A stretch of DNA of 61,703 bases, taken from contig JAHBVI010000027.1 in the NCBI GenBank assembly GCA_019637635.1, forward strand, positions 1 to 61,703. Direction: 5' to 3'. The notes beneath the pieces are model-generated. The model did no database searches. It was given only the letters and a program-made list of their open reading frames with translations, and was not told where the DNA came from. Below, one piece after another: positions 7,900 through 17,834 of the stretch; position 1 is the stretch's first letter; each line of letters opens with the position of its first letter. Origin of the DNA: Anaerolineae bacterium. Lineage in GTDB: Bacteria > Chloroflexota > Anaerolineae > Promineifilales > Promineifilaceae. The translations under genes were made by a program, and so were the position numbers.

Positions 7900-9714
7900 A
7901 TGTCCGCACCAAACAAACCGCAGAGCGCGCAGAGCGCGCAGAGCGACCCCCAATTGCTCTGGCGCAGCATGGGCTATCTACGGCCGTACAGCCAACTCCA
8001 ATTCGGCATTTACGGCACGATGGTTCTCATCAACTTAATCAATGTCTTCGCGCCGCAGTTGATCCGGTGGGGGATTGACGCCGGCATCTACGGCGACAAC
8101 CTGGCGCTTTTAGGCTGGGCTACTGCCCTGCTATTAGCAACAACGCTGGTCAAGGGCGTCTTCATCTACTACCAGGGGCAATGGACCGAACTGGCCTCGC
8201 AAAACGTGGCCTATGACCTGCGCAACGAACTGCTGCAAAAGCTCTCCACCCTCTCCTTCTCCTTCCACGACCGCAGCGAAAGTGGGCAAATCCTCTCCCG
8301 CGCCATGCAAGACGTGGAACGCATCCGTTTCCTGACGGGGCGGGCCATTTTGCGGCTGGTGGAAGGCAGCATGTTGATCTTGTTCACGGCCGTTATCCTG
8401 CTGTGGATGAACCCCACCCTCGGCTTCCTCATCCTGCTCACCCTCCCCATCCTGCTGCACCGCGCCTACCACTTTGGGCGGCAATTTCGCCCTCTCTCCT
8501 TCAAAATTCAAGACCAATTGGGCAACCTCACCACCCAATTGGAACAAAACCTGCGCGGGGCGCGCATCGTCAAAGCATTTGCTCAGGAGCAGGCGGAAAT
8601 GCGGCGCTTTGACGCGGAAAACGAACGCTGGTTTGCCCTCTCTGCCGAATCGGCGCGGGTGCAGGCGTTGCAAGCGCCTCTGCTGGACATGATCGCCAAT
8701 TGGGGCACTGTCTTCATCTTCTGGTATGGCGGCTGGCTGGTCATTCAGGGCCAGTTGACATTGGGTGAACTGGTGGCCTTCACCACCTACCTGGCCATGC
8801 TGGTGCGTCCCATTCGCCTGATGGGGCGCATCATTCCCATCCTGGCCATCGCCTCCTCCGCCGCCGAGCGCGTTTTTGCTATTCTGGACGCCCCGGTGGA
8901 GATTGCGGATGAGCCAACGGCTGTGCCCCTCCCCCGCTTGCAAGGTCAGGTGCAATTTCACGATGTATCCTTCGCCTACCAGGGTGGCCGTTCTGTTCTG
9001 CACAACGTCTCCTTTACGGCCGAACCGGGGCAGATGGTGGCCCTCATCGGCGCCACCGGTTCCGGCAAATCCACCATCATCAACCTGCTGGCCCGCTTTT
9101 ATGAACCGTCGGCGGGGCGCATTACGGTGGACGGCATAGACATCCAGCAGGCCACCCTCTACTCCCTACGCAGCCAGATCGGGTTCGTGATGCAAGATAC
9201 CCTGCTTTTTGCTGCCACCATCCGCGACAACATCACCTTTGGCCGCCCGGACGCCAACGAAGCGGAAATCATCCAGGCCGCTAAAGACGCCCAGGCGCAC
9301 GACTTCATCATGGCTACGCCCAACGGCTACGACACTTACGTCGGCGAACGGGGCATCACCCTTTCCGGCGGGCAGAAGCAGCGGTTAGCCATTGCCCGCG
9401 CCCTGCTCACCGACCCGCGCATCCTCATTCTGGACGACGCCACCGCCAGTGTAGACACGCAAACGGAACGGCTCATCCAGCAGGCGTTAGAACGGCTGAT
9501 GACCGGGCGCACCACCTTCATCATCGCCCACCGCCTGAGTACCGTGCAGCGCGCCGACCTGATCTTGCTGCTGGCGCACGGCCGTGTCACCGCCCAGGGC
9601 ACGCATGATACATTGTTAACCACCTCCCCCCTCTACCGGCAAATCTGCGCCACGCAGATGCAAAGTGAAGGGGGAATTGTTGACACAACTCCCCCTTCAA
9701 GGATAACTGTATGA
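7900..9714 (+). CDS. ABC exporter half-transporter, degenerate-site subunit
   Basis: 604-residue fused permease-ATPase of the multidrug/lipid exporter type. Six transmembrane helices occupy about residues 25-310. The ATPase has Walker A GATGSGKST, signature LSGGQKQRLA and Walker B ILILDDATASVD. The residue after Walker B is Asp instead of the catalytic Glu, as in the degenerate subunit of heterodimeric exporters such as TM287 or BmrC. The stop codon overlaps the next gene start (ATGA at 9711-9714), so the two subunits are translationally coupled. The start ATG at 7900 has no ribosome site but sits 8 nt after a TATAAT box. An early run of Gln-Ser-Ala repeats (SAQSAQS) precedes the first helix. 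Confidence 0.93.
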   Translation: MSAPNKPQSAQSAQSDPQLLWRSMGYLRPYSQLQFGIYGTMVLINLINVFAPQLIRWGIDAGIYGDNLALLGWATALLLATTLVKGVFIYYQGQWTELASQNVAYDLRNELLQKLSTLSFSFHDRSESGQILSRAMQDVERIRFLTGRAILRLVEGSMLILFTAVILLWMNPTLGFLILLTLPILLHRAYHFGRQFRPLSFKIQDQLGNLTTQLEQNLRGARIVKAFAQEQAEMRRFDAENERWFALSAESARVQALQAPLLDMIANWGTVFIFWYGGWLVIQGQLTLGELVAFTTYLAMLVRPIRLMGRIIPILAIASSAAERVFAILDAPVEIADEPTAVPLPRLQGQVQFHDVSFAYQGGRSVLHNVSFTAEPGQMVALIGATGSGKSTIINLLARFYEPSAGRITVDGIDIQQATLYSLRSQIGFVMQDTLLFAATIRDNITFGRPDANEAEIIQAAKDAQAHDFIMATPNGYDTYVGERGITLSGGQKQRLAIARALLTDPRILILDDATASVDTQTERLIQQALERLMTGRTTFIIAHRLSTVQRADLILLLAHGRVTAQGTHDTLLTTSPLYRQICATQMQSEGGIVDTTPPSRITV

Positions 9715-11261
9715 GTTTTAGCTTCAGCCCCGGCATCGGCCCCCGCAGCGCCATTGAGCAGTTTGGGCAGGAGCCGAAGGACGGCCGTTACTTTGACAAA
9801 GGGGTGGTCAAGGGGATGCTGGTCTTTGTACGGCCGTATCGCCGCAAAATGCTCGCCGCCATCCTTTTTATGCTCTTTGCCACCGGCTTCACCCTGCTCA
9901 CTCCCTACCTGATCAAAATTGCCATTGACGAACACATTGCCATCGGCGACGCCGCCGGGCTGACGCGCCTGGCGGTATTCATCGCCGTCTGTTACCTGGG
10001 GCTGTATATCACCACCGCCGGGCAAGAGTATTACCTGGGCTGGGTCTCGCAGCGGGTGCTGGCCGACGTGCGCGCGGCGCTGTTTGCCCATTTGCAGCGC
10101 CTCTCACTGGGTTACCACGACCGCACCATCATCGGCGTCACCGTCTCCCGCGTCATCAACGACGTGGCGGCCATCAACGACCTGCTCACACAGGGCCTCA
10201 TCACCCTCATCGGCGATTTGCTGGTGTTGGTGGGCATCATCGCCATCATGCTCTCCATGAGTCCGCAGTTGGCGCTGTACACCTTTGCCGTGCTGCCGCT
10301 GATGGTGCTGGCGACCATCTGGTTTTCGCGCAGCGCCCAGGGCGTCTTCCGCCTGACGCGCAAACGGGTAGCGGCCCTGGTGGGCAACCTGGCCGAAAAC
10401 ATCAACGGGATGCGGGTGATTCAGGCGTTTGCCCAGGAAACGGCCGTGGAAAACCAGTTCGACGAAGTAAACGACGCCAACCGCCGCGCCCACGTGGAAG
10501 CGATGCGCCTCTCGTTTATTTTCCTGCCGACCATTGAGTTTTTGGGGGTGCTGGCGACGGCCGTTGTCCTTTACTTTGGCGGGCGGGCGGTGGCCGCCGA
10601 CCAGGTAACGCTGGGTGTGATGGTCGCCTTTATTGCCTATGTCACCCGCTTTTTCCAGCCCATTCAGGAACTCAGCCGCATCTACACCACCATGCAGTCG
10701 GCCATGGCCGGTGGCGAGCAGGTACTCAAACTGCTGGCGACAGAGCCGGATGTGGAAGACGCGCCAGATGCAATGGAGATGCCACCCGTGACCGGCGCCA
10801 TTGCGCTGGAAGACGTTTCCTTCCGCTACCGCGCCGACAGCCCGGAGATTTTGCATCAGGTGTCGCTGGCTATTGCCCCAGGGCAGACGGTGGCGCTGGT
10901 GGGGCCAACGGGGGCCGGCAAAACCACCGTCGCCAATTTGATCGCCCGTTTTTATGATGTCAGCAACGGCCGTGTCACCATTGACGGCCTGGATGTGCGC
11001 GCCGTCACCCAGGCGTCGCTGCACCGCCAATTTGGCCTGGTACCCCAAGACCCGTTTCTCTTTGCGGGCAGCATCGCCGACAATATCCGCTTTGGTCGGG
11101 CCGAGGCCACGCTGGACGAAGTAGAGGCCGCCGCCGAATTAGCCAACGCCGCCGAATTTATCACCGCGCTGCCCGATGGCTATGACCAAAATTCTGGAAG
11201 GAGCAGAATTTATCGGTGGGGCAGCGGCAGCTTTTGTGTATTGCCCGTGCCGCGCTGGTAA
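9711..11261 (+). pseudogene. ABC exporter half-transporter, consensus-site subunit, 5' part of frameshifted gene
   Basis: Partner of the preceding exporter. Six membrane helices and the start of the ATPase (Walker A GPTGAGKTT, Q-loop LVPQDPFLF) are intact up to LPDGYD at about 11186. The frame then fails. Homologous sequence continues as TKILEGAE in the +1 frame and as [10 protein letters not shown] in the +2 frame, just before the ABC signature. Spacing compared with the sister subunit (nine residues between YD and LS) fits two separate 2-nt deletions, near 11186 and near 11208. As read, the protein runs into an unrelated tail and stops at 11261, lacking signature, Walker B and H-loop. Either the gene is dead or the assembly is wrong here. 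The 3' part continues to 11524. Confidence 0.85.
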
Positions 11262-11524
11262 ACCCCCGCATCCTGATGCTAGACGAGGCCACCGCCAGCG
11301 TGGACACGGTGACGGAAGTGTTAATCCAGCAGGCATTGGAGCGATTGATGCACGGCCGTACCGCCATCGTCATCGCCCACCGGTTAAGCACCATTCGGAA
11401 TGCGGACGTGATTTGTGTGTTGCAAGACGGCCGTATCGTCGAACAGGGCGCCCACGATGTGTTGATGGCGCAATCCGGCCTTTACCGCGATCTGGTTGAG
11501 CGGCAGTATGGGGGGAATTCGTAA
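11216..11524 (+). pseudogene. 3' part of the frameshifted ABC exporter subunit
   Basis: The frame resumes with the signature (L)[13 protein letters not shown] and carries Walker [14 protein letters not shown], including the catalytic Glu, and the H-loop IVIAHRLST. Homology is continuous with the 5' part if two 2-nt gaps between 11186 and 11208 are repaired. The signature reads LSVGQ instead of LSGGQ, a variant known from heterodimeric exporters. A separately translated fragment starting at GTG 11216 would lack Walker A and could not bind ATP normally. The gene ends at 11524, followed directly by the repeat hairpin shared with the convergent luxR gene. Confidence 0.85.
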
Positions 11525-11582
11525 TCCGTGAACCGTGAACCGTAATCGGATTACGGATTACGGATTACGAGTTACGGGTTAC
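11521..11582. repeat. GATTACGG-type repeat hairpin between convergent genes
   Basis: Units GTGAACC and GGATTAC repeat head to tail. The centre CCGTAATCGGATTACGG folds on itself. The block fills the whole gap between the ABC gene and the luxR gene, so it is a likely bidirectional terminator. Confidence 0.75.
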
Positions 11583-11584
11583 GC

Positions 11585-12217
11585 TTACAAAGCCAGCAGC
11601 CCCACCCGCGTGGCCCGCACCACCGCATCGGTGCGGCTTTGGGCGTTTAGTTTGCCCATAATGGCGTTGACGTGAAACTTGATGGTGTGTTCGCTGACGT
11701 GAAGCTGGCGGGCAATGGCTTTGTTCGTCAGCCCCTCGGCCAGCAGGTGCAGCACTTCGGTTTCACGGGGGGTGAGGGGCTGGGGCACGGCCGTGTCGCC
11801 TTCCCGGTCATTGGTCGGCAGCAGCAGGGCGGCCACATCGTTGTCCAGGATAGTGAGGTTGTGTACGGCCGTGTGCGCCGCCGCCGCCAGTATGTCCCCG
11901 CTGCTCTCCCGGCTCAACAACACCCGTATGCCCCTCTCCCAAAACACGCGAATCACCCCCCCATCATGCAAAAACGGCGGCAACAGCGCCAGTACCGGAA
12001 TGTCATTGTCAATCCAGTCTGGCAGTTTTGCCGGCGCTTCCCACCCCACATCCCAAATGATCACATCCGGCTTCCGGGTATCTGCCAGTTCGTCCAAAAC
12101 ATCGGCGCTGTTTATCTGGCTGACGACCAGGCACCCCGGTTCATTTGCCAGCATCAGGCTCAGACCGGCGCGCGCCAGGGGGTCATCGGCCACAATTAAA
12201 AGTTGAAGATCAGCCAT
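11585..12217 (-). CDS. NarL/LuxR-type response regulator with atypical receiver
   Basis: 210-residue regulator. The receiver domain (1-120) has the acidic pair ADDP and a candidate phospho-Asp in IIWDVGW. The conserved Lys near the end is missing (LLSRESS), so phosphorylation control is doubtful. The C-terminal LuxR helix-turn-helix is complete: LTPRETEVLHLLAEGLTNKAIA followed by HVSEHTIKFHVNAIMGKL (landmarks only). No kinase gene is adjacent on either side. On the minus strand TACTAT ends 8 nt before the ATG and no ribosome site is seen, so this may be another near-leaderless gene. Targets are unknown. Confidence 0.9.
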   Translation of the reverse strand: MADLQLLIVADDPLARAGLSLMLANEPGCLVVSQINSADVLDELADTRKPDVIIWDVGWEAPAKLPDWIDNDIPVLALLPPFLHDGGVIRVFWERGIRVLLSRESSGDILAAAAHTAVHNLTILDNDVAALLLPTNDREGDTAVPQPLTPRETEVLHLLAEGLTNKAIARQLHVSEHTIKFHVNAIMGKLNAQSRTDAVVRATRVGLLAL

Positions 12218-12411
12218 AAGCGCCTATAGTATGGGATTTGTCTATACGGTGCATAAGAAAGGGCAAATCATACGTCCTTTGCCCCAATAAAGGCGATTGT
12301 TATACTATGCTTGTTATCTGGCAACTTCAAGATGAAAATTAGAACCTTTCCCATCCCCTTAATACTTCAACATGGGTGCGACACATCACAGCCTGCACTG
12401 AACACAGTGAA

Positions 12412-12457
12412 ATGATGAATGAGGATTCATCATTCATCCTTCATAATTCATAATTAC
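12412..12457 (+). repeat. Leader hairpin plus TTCATAATT repeats
   Basis: ATGATGAAT/ATTCATCAT form a 9-bp stem (12412-12433), followed by CATCCTTCATAATTCATAATTACC. The gap 12218-12477 holds this element and a TATACT-like box near 12301, and otherwise nothing recognisable. The same leader is found before the genes at 27915, 58381 and, on the minus strand, 36716. Confidence 0.7.
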
Positions 12458-12477
12458 CTTATACGAGGAGAACAAAC

Positions 12478-13029
12478 GTGGCTGAAAAATATCCTGTTAC
12501 CTTACAAAAGGACGAGAAGGTGATCAAATTAATGCGGCGGCATCCCGCCCGCCTCGTTTTAGATATTGTCCTGACCATCATCGTCGAGATAATTGTGTTA
12601 GTGGCTCTATTCTGGTTACGGAGCATTACCGCATCTTGGGAGTGGTTGGGGTTGTTATGGACAATCCTGATTGGCATTGCCATCGTGGGCGGGTTGCTCT
12701 TTATCGGCATTGAGTTTTATCGCTACCGCAACGATGTCTGGCTGCTGACCAACCAGCGCATCGTGGATTCCACCCGCACATCGCCGTTTAATCAGACAGT
12801 TTCTTCAGCCGATCTGGTGAATGTGCAGGATATGAATTTCCACAAACGCGGCGTGTTGGCCACCCTGTTCAATTTTGGCGATGTCATTTGCCAGACGGCC
12901 AGCCAGACGCAACATTTTGCTTTCAGAGGGGTATCCAGACCAGAAGATGTGCTGCATCTGGTGGATACCCACCGCGACCTGGCCCGCCACCGGATGTATA
13001 ACCCGGAAGGGAATGAGGTGAGTGGGTGA
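12478..13029 (+). CDS. PH (bPH2/YdbT-like) domain membrane protein
   Basis: 183-residue membrane protein. Two transmembrane helices (about 28-50 and 58-82) are followed by a bacterial pleckstrin-homology domain with the typical WLLTNQRIVDST and a hydrophobic end SRPEDVLHLVD. Proteins of this type (YdbS/YdbT, DUF304) are membrane-associated; biochemical role is unknown. The start codon is GTG, preceded by GAGGAG at about 9 nt. The gene stands alone. Its last codons run into a GTGAGTGG tandem repeat, so the C-terminal ENEVSG may be partly repeat-derived. Confidence 0.85.
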   Translation: MAEKYPVTLQKDEKVIKLMRRHPARLVLDIVLTIIVEIIVLVALFWLRSITASWEWLGLLWTILIGIAIVGGLLFIGIEFYRYRNDVWLLTNQRIVDSTRTSPFNQTVSSADLVNVQDMNFHKRGVLATLFNFGDVICQTASQTQHFAFRGVSRPEDVLHLVDTHRDLARHRMYNPEGNEVSG

Positions 13030-13132
13030 GTGGGTGAGTGGGTGAGTGGGTGAGTGATCAAGTAATTAAGTAATTAAGTAATTGAAACACCCAATTACCC
13101 GATTACCTGATTACCCAATTCCCCGATTGGGT
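13018..13132. repeat. GTGAGTGG, AAGTAATT and GATTACC repeat block
   Basis: Five GTGAGTGG units are followed by three AAGTAATT units, then by ATTACCC/GATTACC units that are complementary in style. The block begins within the last codons of the PH-domain gene and reaches the stop region of the convergent kinase gene. It is probably a two-way terminator. Confidence 0.75.
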
Positions 13133-14062
13133 GGTTAGCGCAGCCAGTTCTGCCTGATTAGTGATGACCATGTCGCCATACTGGCTGAGGGCTAAGGCCG
13201 CCAGGGTGACGCCGTAACGCAGCCCGGCGGCAAAGTCGCCATCCAGCCAGCCGTGAATGACGCCGGCCGCCAACGCATCCCCCGCGCCAATCCGGTCTAT
13301 AACCTGCACCGGCGGCGCACTCTGGCGAAGAGTCTGCTGCCCATCCCAACCAATAACCCCTTCTTCTGCCAGACTGACAACCATATGACGGGCGCTGCTT
13401 TGTGCGCCCAATTGGGCAACCACCTCTTCCGGTTTACCCTGGCAGCCAAACAGGGTCATGGCGTCTCGCTGGCTACAAAAGAGCAAATCTACCTGCTGTA
13501 TGAGGGGCAAAAGGGTGGCCGCGGCCGCTTCCGGTGACCACAATTTCTGGCGATAGTTCACATCAAAACTCACGGCCGTGCCCCTCTCCCTCGCTCTCTG
13601 TAATGCCTCTTGCACAATTGCCAGGCAGCCCGGCGACAGCGGTGGCGTAATGCCCGTCAGGTGTAGCAGCCGGGTATCCAGCAGGTAATCCCAATCAACT
13701 TGCGCCGGCTGTAGCTGCGTGAAGCAGGAGTTGGCGCGGTCATATACCACCTGGGTCGGGCGGGGTGGGGCGGCAAACTCGATGAAGTAGGTACCCATAC
13801 GGCCGTGCGCCAACCACTGTACGGCCGTGACATCTACCCCCGCCTGCCGCAGCGCATTGCTTACCAGCCGTCCCAGGGGGTTGTCCGGCAAGGCGCTCAC
13901 CCAGCCACACGGCCGTCCCAACCGGGATAATACCGCGACCACATTGGCCTCCGCCCCCGCCGGAAACAGGTCCAACTGCCGCGCCGTTTCCAACCGCACC
14001 CCGGCGGGCACACTCAGCCGCAGCATCGCCTCGCCAATCGTCGTCACCTCAAAACGAGCCAT
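13103..14062 (-). CDS. PfkB family sugar kinase (KDG-kinase-like)
   Basis: 319-residue ribokinase-fold kinase. The N-terminal part shows [10 protein letters not shown] and [19 protein letters not shown], matching the substrate end of 2-keto-3-deoxygluconate and fructokinases. The C-terminal signature [16 protein letters not shown] holds the catalytic Asp and the anion hole. The start at ATG 14062 is preferred over 14068 because GAGG lies 8 nt before it. Product class is certain; the sugar is not, although overall layout is closest to KDG kinases. No sugar pathway genes are adjacent. It is convergent with the PH-domain gene across a repeat block. Confidence 0.88.
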   Translation of the reverse strand: MARFEVTTIGEAMLRLSVPAGVRLETARQLDLFPAGAEANVVAVLSRLGRPCGWVSALPDNPLGRLVSNALRQAGVDVTAVQWLAHGRMGTYFIEFAAPPRPTQVVYDRANSCFTQLQPAQVDWDYLLDTRLLHLTGITPPLSPGCLAIVQEALQRARERGTAVSFDVNYRQKLWSPEAAAATLLPLIQQVDLLFCSQRDAMTLFGCQGKPEEVVAQLGAQSSARHMVVSLAEEGVIGWDGQQTLRQSAPPVQVIDRIGAGDALAAGVIHGWLDGDFAAGLRYGVTLAALALSQYGDMVITNQAELAALTTQSGNWVIR

Positions 14063-14155
14063 ACCCATCTCCTCATAGCAAGCTACTCGTCACTCGTCAC
14101 CCGCCAATCATACCGCAAAATGATACAATAGGTTCAAATAAAGGAGTTGCCTTCT

Positions 14156-15995
14156 ATGCCCCATTTTACGCTGCCATTCTCCGATCCTGTCCTTGTTTTC
14201 ACCCTGGTACTGCTCATCTTCCATTCCGCAGACCGTGGGCACCCTGGCGGCGCTTTACATTCTGGGGTTTAGCTGGCCCTCGGCCATTCTGCTGGCCAGT
14301 ATGTTTGCCTCCCACACCCTGCTCACCTACCCCATCGCCAGCCGGATGGGTCTGGCTAAAAACGAGGCTGTTACCATTACCGTCGGCGGCACGATGATTA
14401 CCGACACCATCGCCTTACTGGTGCTGGCCATTATTGCCGGCTCCACCCAGGGGGAGTTGAATGGCTTTTTCTGGCTGCGGTTGGCCGTGGCTTTTGCCAT
14501 TTTTGTCTTTATTGTGCTGTGGATCATGCCCAAAATTGGGGCCTGGTTTTTTAGAACGGGACAAGGGGATGGTGGGTCCCAATATATTTTTGTGTTAGCC
14601 ATCGTTTTTGCCGCCGCTTTCCTGGCGGAATTGGCCGGGGTGGAAGCGATCATTGGCGCATTTCTGGCCGGGCTGGCGCTCAACCGGCTGATTTCCCACA
14701 CCTCGCCGCTGATGAACCGCATTGATTTTGTGGGCAACACCCTTTTTGTGCCCTTTTTCTTGATTAGCGTGGGCATGTTGGTGGACGTCAGAGTTTTGTT
14801 CCAGGGGTCGGAAGCCCTGATTGTTGCGGCCACTATGGTCGTCGTAGCCCTTAGCTGCAAATGGTTGGCCGCTTTTTTTACGCAAAGGATATTTGGCTAC
14901 TCGGTAATGGAACGTAACCTGATTTTTGGGTTGAGCAATTCCCAGGCGGCGGCCACGTTGGCAGCGGTACTGGTTGGCTTCAATTTGGGACTGCTGAATG
15001 AAGCGGTCCTCAACGGCACCATTGTGATGATCCTGGTCACTTGCCTGATCAGTTCGTTTGTCACCGAATCGGCCAGCCGCAAACTGGCTATCGCCGAGAG
15101 TGAACGGGTGTTAGACCTGGCTGTTGTACCTGACCGGATTCTGGTACCTATCGCCAACCCGGCCACCATTGAGCAGTTGATGGACCTGGCGATTATGATC
15201 AAAAACCCCCGGTCGGCCGAACCCATTTATCCGCTGGTAGTGGTGAAGGACGATGACGATGTGCAGCAGCGGGTGGCCGCCAGCACCAAAATGCTGGAAA
15301 AGGCCATTACCCATGCGGCGGCGACGGAAACGGCCGTACAGGTTGTCTCGCGTGTAGACCTCAACGTGGCCAGCGGCATCACCCGCGCCATTAAGGAACT
15401 GATGATCACCGAGGTGGTCATTGGCTGGAACGCCCAAATCAGCGCCCAGCAGCGCATCTTCGGCAGCGTTTTGGATCACCTGCTGCACGCATCACGACAA
15501 ATGATTGTTGTCACCCGCCTGGTACACCCCATCAACGTCACCCGGCAAATTGTGGTGGTGGTACCTTCACATGGTGAATTGGAAACGGGTTTTACCCGCT
15601 GGCTGCGCACATTAACCACCCTGAGCAAGCAGGCTGGCGCAAAACTGCGCATCTTTGCCACTCAGGGTAGCATCAACCATATCCAGCCGATCATCCAGGC
15701 CGCCAAACCGGCCGTGGAAGCTGATTTTTCGCTGTTTACCGAGTGGGAAGATTTTCTGATTTTGTCACGAGAAGTGACCGACGCCGATTTGCTGGTCACT
15801 ATTAGCGCCCGCCCCGGCTCTGTCTCTTATAACAAATATATGGACACCATCCCCCGCAAACTGGCGCAGCATTTTCAGACCACCAGCTTTCTGATTATCT
15901 ACCCGGAACAGAACACCATCAGCCCGGCCACAGGCGCACGGCCGTTGGGACGTAACACGGCACACATTATGGCGGAAGGGGTTACGGGGGATTGA
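14156..15995 (+). pseudogene. CPA2-type cation/proton antiporter with USP domains, internally deleted
   Basis: The natural start is probably ATG 14156 (AAGGAG 9 nt upstream), giving MPHFTLPFSDPVLVFTLVLLIF. At about 14216-14222 the frame breaks. The downstream frame begins SIPQTVGTLAALYILGFSW, which in this family belongs well inside the membrane domain. Roughly 70-80 residues (first helices) are missing and the two pieces are out of frame. The rest is intact: antiporter helices with AELAGVEAIIGAFLAGL, then two universal-stress-like domains (RILVPIANPATIEQLMDLA and IVVVVPSHGELETG). As read, only a TTG-started fragment from 14193 could be made. Either a real deletion or an assembly collapse would explain it. 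Confidence 0.75.
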
Positions 15996-16013
15996 GAGAT
16001 TGAGAGATGGGGA

Positions 16014-16046
16014 GATTGAGAGATTGAAACCCCCAATCTCTCAATC
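16014..16046. terminator. GAGATTG repeat hairpin between convergent genes
   Basis: 13-bp perfect stem (16014-16026 with 16034-16046) with a 7-nt loop. It begins in a GAGATTGA repeat run after the antiporter stop and ends inside the last two codons of the SDR gene. It can serve both strands. Confidence 0.7.
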
Positions 16047-16832
16047 CGGGTGGTCTTCAGGGATGGGGCTGCGTAGGGACCAGCCGCCGTCTACCTGGAT
16101 GGTTTGGCCGGTGATGTGGCGGGCGGCGGGGGAGGCCAGGAAGAGGGCGGCGGCTACAATGTCTTCAACTTCTCCGGCACGGCCGTCGGGCGTCACCCCA
16201 CCCCATTTGGCGGCATAATCGGGGTCGTCGGCCACCGTGCGTTCGGTGATAACGGCCCCCGGGCAGATGGCGTTAACGGTGATGCCATATTCGCCCAATT
16301 CCAACGCCAGCACCCGCGCCATGTGGATGATGCCCGCCTTGCTGACGCCATACGTGCCCAGGCTCTTGAAAGCCCGCACCCCGGTGACAGAGGACATAAG
16401 CAGGATACGACCGTCCTCTGTCCCTCGTTCAATCATCTGCCGCGCCGCCGCCTGCGCCGTAAAGTAACTGCCGCGTAAATTGACGCCCATCACCCGGTCA
16501 AAGTCGGCGGCGGTGTATTCCAGAAATTTGCCGTATTGGGTGATGCCGGCGTTGGCAATGGCCATGTCCAGACGGCCGTGCTGCTGCGCAAAGTGGTTGA
16601 TGGCGTTTTGTACGGCATCCACATCGGCCACGTCAAACGCATACGGAATAACGGTTGCCCCCGGCCATTCGCCTATGATTTTTTCGGCCGCCGCTTGCGC
16701 CAGCGCCCCCTCCACATCATTCAGCGCCACCACCGCCCCGGCTGCCGCAAACGCCCGGCACAGGCCAAACCCAATACCCACCCCCGCCCCGGTGATAAAA
16801 ACTGATTGACCTGTAAATGGTTGTTGGTTCAT
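16041..16832 (-). CDS. Short-chain dehydrogenase/reductase
   Basis: Classical SDR, 263 residues from the preferred ATG at 16832 (MNQQPFTGQ); an in-frame extension to 16889 looks non-homologous. Cofactor motif TGAGVGIG, NAG motif IANAGIT, catalytic Ser in LLMSSVTG, and YGVSK with the Tyr-Lys pair are all present. The Asp in LNDVEG after beta-2 suggests NAD preference. The C-terminal GQTIQVDGGW is standard for glucose-dehydrogenase-like SDRs. Substrate is unknown. The stop region overlaps the repeat hairpin shared with the convergent antiporter remnant. No strong ribosome site is visible. Confidence 0.92.
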   Translation of the reverse strand: MNQQPFTGQSVFITGAGVGIGFGLCRAFAAAGAVVALNDVEGALAQAAAEKIIGEWPGATVIPYAFDVADVDAVQNAINHFAQQHGRLDMAIANAGITQYGKFLEYTAADFDRVMGVNLRGSYFTAQAAARQMIERGTEDGRILLMSSVTGVRAFKSLGTYGVSKAGIIHMARVLALELGEYGITVNAICPGAVITERTVADDPDYAAKWGGVTPDGRAGEVEDIVAAALFLASPAARHITGQTIQVDGGWSLRSPIPEDHPD

Positions 16833-16904
16833 GCTGTTTTGATAAACGTGCTGATTGATAAAACACGCTTTTTTTCGCCCATCCGGCAAATCCGTGTTCT
16901 ACGG

Positions 16905-17825
16905 TTACAAAAAGAACTGCTCCACCCAGGCCACCGTCGGCCCAATATCCACCGCATTGGCATATTGAATCAGCCTGTCCATGCTAGACACGTCATCTAA
17001 CTCTACCGGCTGTGGCAGCACCTTGTTCAGCCGATGGTACTGCTGCGCCCCCAGGATACGCTTACTCTCATAATTTTGGGCGTCCATTGAGCCTTCCAGC
17101 ATGATGGGGATAGCCGGGCTGGCCCACTGCAACAACCCCCAATTGTGCCGCTCCCCCTCAATGGCCTGCGGCGACAGACCGGTACTAAACGACAGCAAGC
17201 GAATATCGCCTAATTGTTGGCCGCCGGTGCCAGGATCAAGCGCCTGCGCCAGCGCCGCCATCGTCGGGCTGTTGGCCGCCACGCCGCCATCCACATACCC
17301 TTTGTACGAAGGGAAGTAGGTGGGCGCGGCGCTGGTATACATGGCCACATCCGCCAGCTTTTCGTCCGGGTCGCCGGTGGGGCCGGGAAAGTTGTGGAAA
17401 AATTTAGGTCGCCAGCAGTGGTATGGGCTTTGCCCAACATCCAGATCAAAGCTGGAAATCAGCACGTGTTTACCACGCTGCGCCAGGTCAGCCATTGTCA
17501 GGTCACCTAACTCGCTGGTAACGGCTTCATGGAGCATCTGATTGTCATATTTGGCGCCGATCAGTCCCCACAAGGTACGCAATCGCCAGACCAGCGAGCG
17601 GGAAAAGATGCGCGGCCCCCACTGCTGGTACAGGGCCACGCCTTCGGCCGGTGTGCGCCCGGCTGCCAGTCCCAATGCCAGGATGCCCCCGGTAGAAGTA
17701 CCGGCATAAAGGTGAATGTCATCCAGGAATGTGGGCACGGCCGTTTGAATGCGATCTAGCAGCACGGCCGTGTACAATCCCCGTATCCCCCCGCCATCCA
17801 GACACAAAATGCGAAACTTGCTCAT
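16905..17825 (-). CDS. Patatin-like phospholipase
   Basis: 306-residue patatin-domain lipid acyl hydrolase. The oxyanion motif DGGGIRG is at residues 9-15, the nucleophile Ser lies in GTSTGG (GxSxG) near residue 45, and the Asp of the dyad is in VDGGVAANSP. The start ATG 17825 has AGGAGG 5 nt upstream. No signal peptide is visible, so it is probably cytoplasmic. It is followed upstream on the same strand by the PIN/Phd pair, 9 nt from the PIN stop codon, so co-transcription is possible. Patatins occur in lipid turnover and in some cyclic-nucleotide-activated defence systems, but no cyclase of that kind is nearby, so housekeeping lipid turnover is the safer reading. Confidence 0.9.
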   Translation of the reverse strand: MSKFRILCLDGGGIRGLYTAVLLDRIQTAVPTFLDDIHLYAGTSTGGILALGLAAGRTPAEGVALYQQWGPRIFSRSLVWRLRTLWGLIGAKYDNQMLHEAVTSELGDLTMADLAQRGKHVLISSFDLDVGQSPYHCWRPKFFHNFPGPTGDPDEKLADVAMYTSAAPTYFPSYKGYVDGGVAANSPTMAALAQALDPGTGGQQLGDIRLLSFSTGLSPQAIEGERHNWGLLQWASPAIPIMLEGSMDAQNYESKRILGAQQYHRLNKVLPQPVELDDVSSMDRLIQYANAVDIGPTVAWVEQFFL

Positions 17826-17834
17826 GGGTTCCTC

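Noticed and set aside
8134..9003. 289-codon open frame antisense to the ABC exporter
   Set aside because: The composition is rich in Gly, Gln and His as expected for a reverse frame of a transporter gene, and there is no family motif.
11183..11215. Programmed frameshift in the ABC exporter
   Set aside because: Two shifts would be needed within 25 nt, without a slippery heptamer or a following structure, and the exporter family is not known to use frameshifting.
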